A stretch of DNA of 64,000 nt from Bacilli bacterium (GTDB lineage Bacteria > Bacillota > Bacilli > RF39 > UBA660): the NCBI GenBank assembly GCA_017525015.1, contig JAFXUK010000009.1:1-64000 (forward strand), read 5' to 3'. Shown here piece after piece: positions 63,561-64,000 of this stretch. A model generated the notes under the pieces. It made no database searches, was not told the origin of the DNA, and saw only the letters and a list, made by a program, of their open reading frames with translations. The first letter of the stretch is position 1; every line of letters begins with the position of its first letter. The translations under genes and the position numbers were made by a program.

Positions 63561-64000
63561 ATGAATAACAAGTGGATGATACTCGCTGTCTTTTTTTCAG
63601 TGATTACTTTAATATCTTCTATTATTTGTTCAAGCTTGGTTTATAACAGCGAAAAGAATAAAACTGAAATAAGTAGTAACCAAGTAATAGCAACTAATAT
63701 AATTCATAAAAATACATCTATTGTTTATTTTAGCAACAATAGCCTTAAATTAATTGGTCTAGAACCAGGGTATAATTTAACCCAAAAATTTTTTATAACG
63801 AACAACAATTCAAATACAATTAAATATAACATAGAGTGGACTAGCGTTTCTTCTACATGGAATACAGAATCAGAAGAATATGGTGCTCCTCATCCAGAAG
63901 AATTCGTCTATACTTTATCTTGTACAAATGGAGAGAGAGTAGAGAATAAAACAATGCCATTAAGTGAAAATGACTATGTAATATTTAAAGATTTAGAACT
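63561..64000 (+). CDS. Exported protein, 3' end missing
   Basis: The frame from ATG 63561 stays open to the end of the window (146 residues seen). A signal-anchor helix (about 5-28) is followed by a beta-rich exported domain: LEPGYNLTQKFFITNNNSN resembles the start of an Ig-like or camelysin/TasA-type fold with a free N-glycan-like Asn-rich stretch. The ORF is too short here to name. It is divergent from the glycosyltransferase. Confidence 0.75.
   Translation, partial: MNNKWMILAVFFSVITLISSIICSSLVYNSEKNKTEISSNQVIATNIIHKNTSIVYFSNNSLKLIGLEPGYNLTQKFFITNNNSNTIKYNIEWTSVSSTWNTESEEYGAPHPEEFVYTLSCTNGERVENKTMPLSENDYVIFKDLE

Overview
This window comes from a low-GC bacterium with a Gram-positive-type gene set, most likely an uncultivated, mollicute-allied Bacillota lineage such as the RF39-type gut bacteria. 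That placement is inference. The support is a strongly AT-rich sequence, a Bacillota-order S10-spc-alpha ribosomal operon without rpmD or map, a zinc-type S14, a T-box in front of pheST, a tmRNA tag ending in AFA as in mollicutes, AGGAGG-type ribosome sites, and TTGACA/TATAAT promoters. The genetic code looks standard: TGA is used as a stop, for example at sufC, and Trp is TGG.

Layout. 1-3.2 kb: two tandem glucosaminidase-type cell-wall hydrolases (the first cut by the window edge) facing an NlpC/P60-like hydrolase. 3.3-9.8 kb: a TGS-domain nucleoside kinase with gap, then three divergent proteins: a phosphoglycerate kinase, a Spo0A-like regulator whose receiver has lost its acidic pair, and a phosphoglycerate mutase homologue that has lost several catalytic residues. 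9.8-23.4 kb: the ribosomal protein superoperon with secY, adk, infA and rpoA. 23.4-30.7 kb: a long coiled-coil protein with an acidic tail, a DUF1292-like protein, a membrane protein, and T-box-controlled pheS-pheT. 30.7-32.1 kb: a Cys/Ser-rich peptide overlapping a radical SAM gene, under a consensus promoter with two matching palindromic operators. This is the best candidate for an undescribed modified-peptide system. 32.1-36.3 kb: a surface protein with about 16 Cys-rich repeats, co-transcribed with a membrane protein that starts with a J-domain-like module. 36.5-42.9 kb: tmRNA, small metabolic genes, tRNA-Thr(CGU), and a second 76-nt tRNA-like gene with the same anticodon but abnormal elbow and anticodon-loop bases. 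42.9-53 kb: mostly unrecognised membrane and cytosolic proteins, tRNA-Cys, and a zinc peptidase overlapping a 1112-residue protein. 53-57.6 kb: a LppM-like lipoprotein and an Rrf2 regulator with sufC-sufB-sufD. 57.6-64 kb: a predicted propeller protein, a ComEC-type metallo-beta-lactamase with DUF3006, three related Tim44-like/zinc-ribbon proteins, a GT2 glycosyltransferase, and a secreted protein cut by the window end.

How it fits together. The core is translation and transcription (r-proteins, RNA polymerase alpha, SecY, PheRS, tmRNA, tRNAs), lower glycolysis and Fe-S assembly. Around it sits a large set of lineage-specific envelope proteins. Most transcription units end in clear intrinsic terminators, often overlapping the last stop codon, so operon limits are well defined. 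All functional statements come from reading the sequence and from memory of the families; no database search was run. Coordinates of short sites may be off by a base or two.
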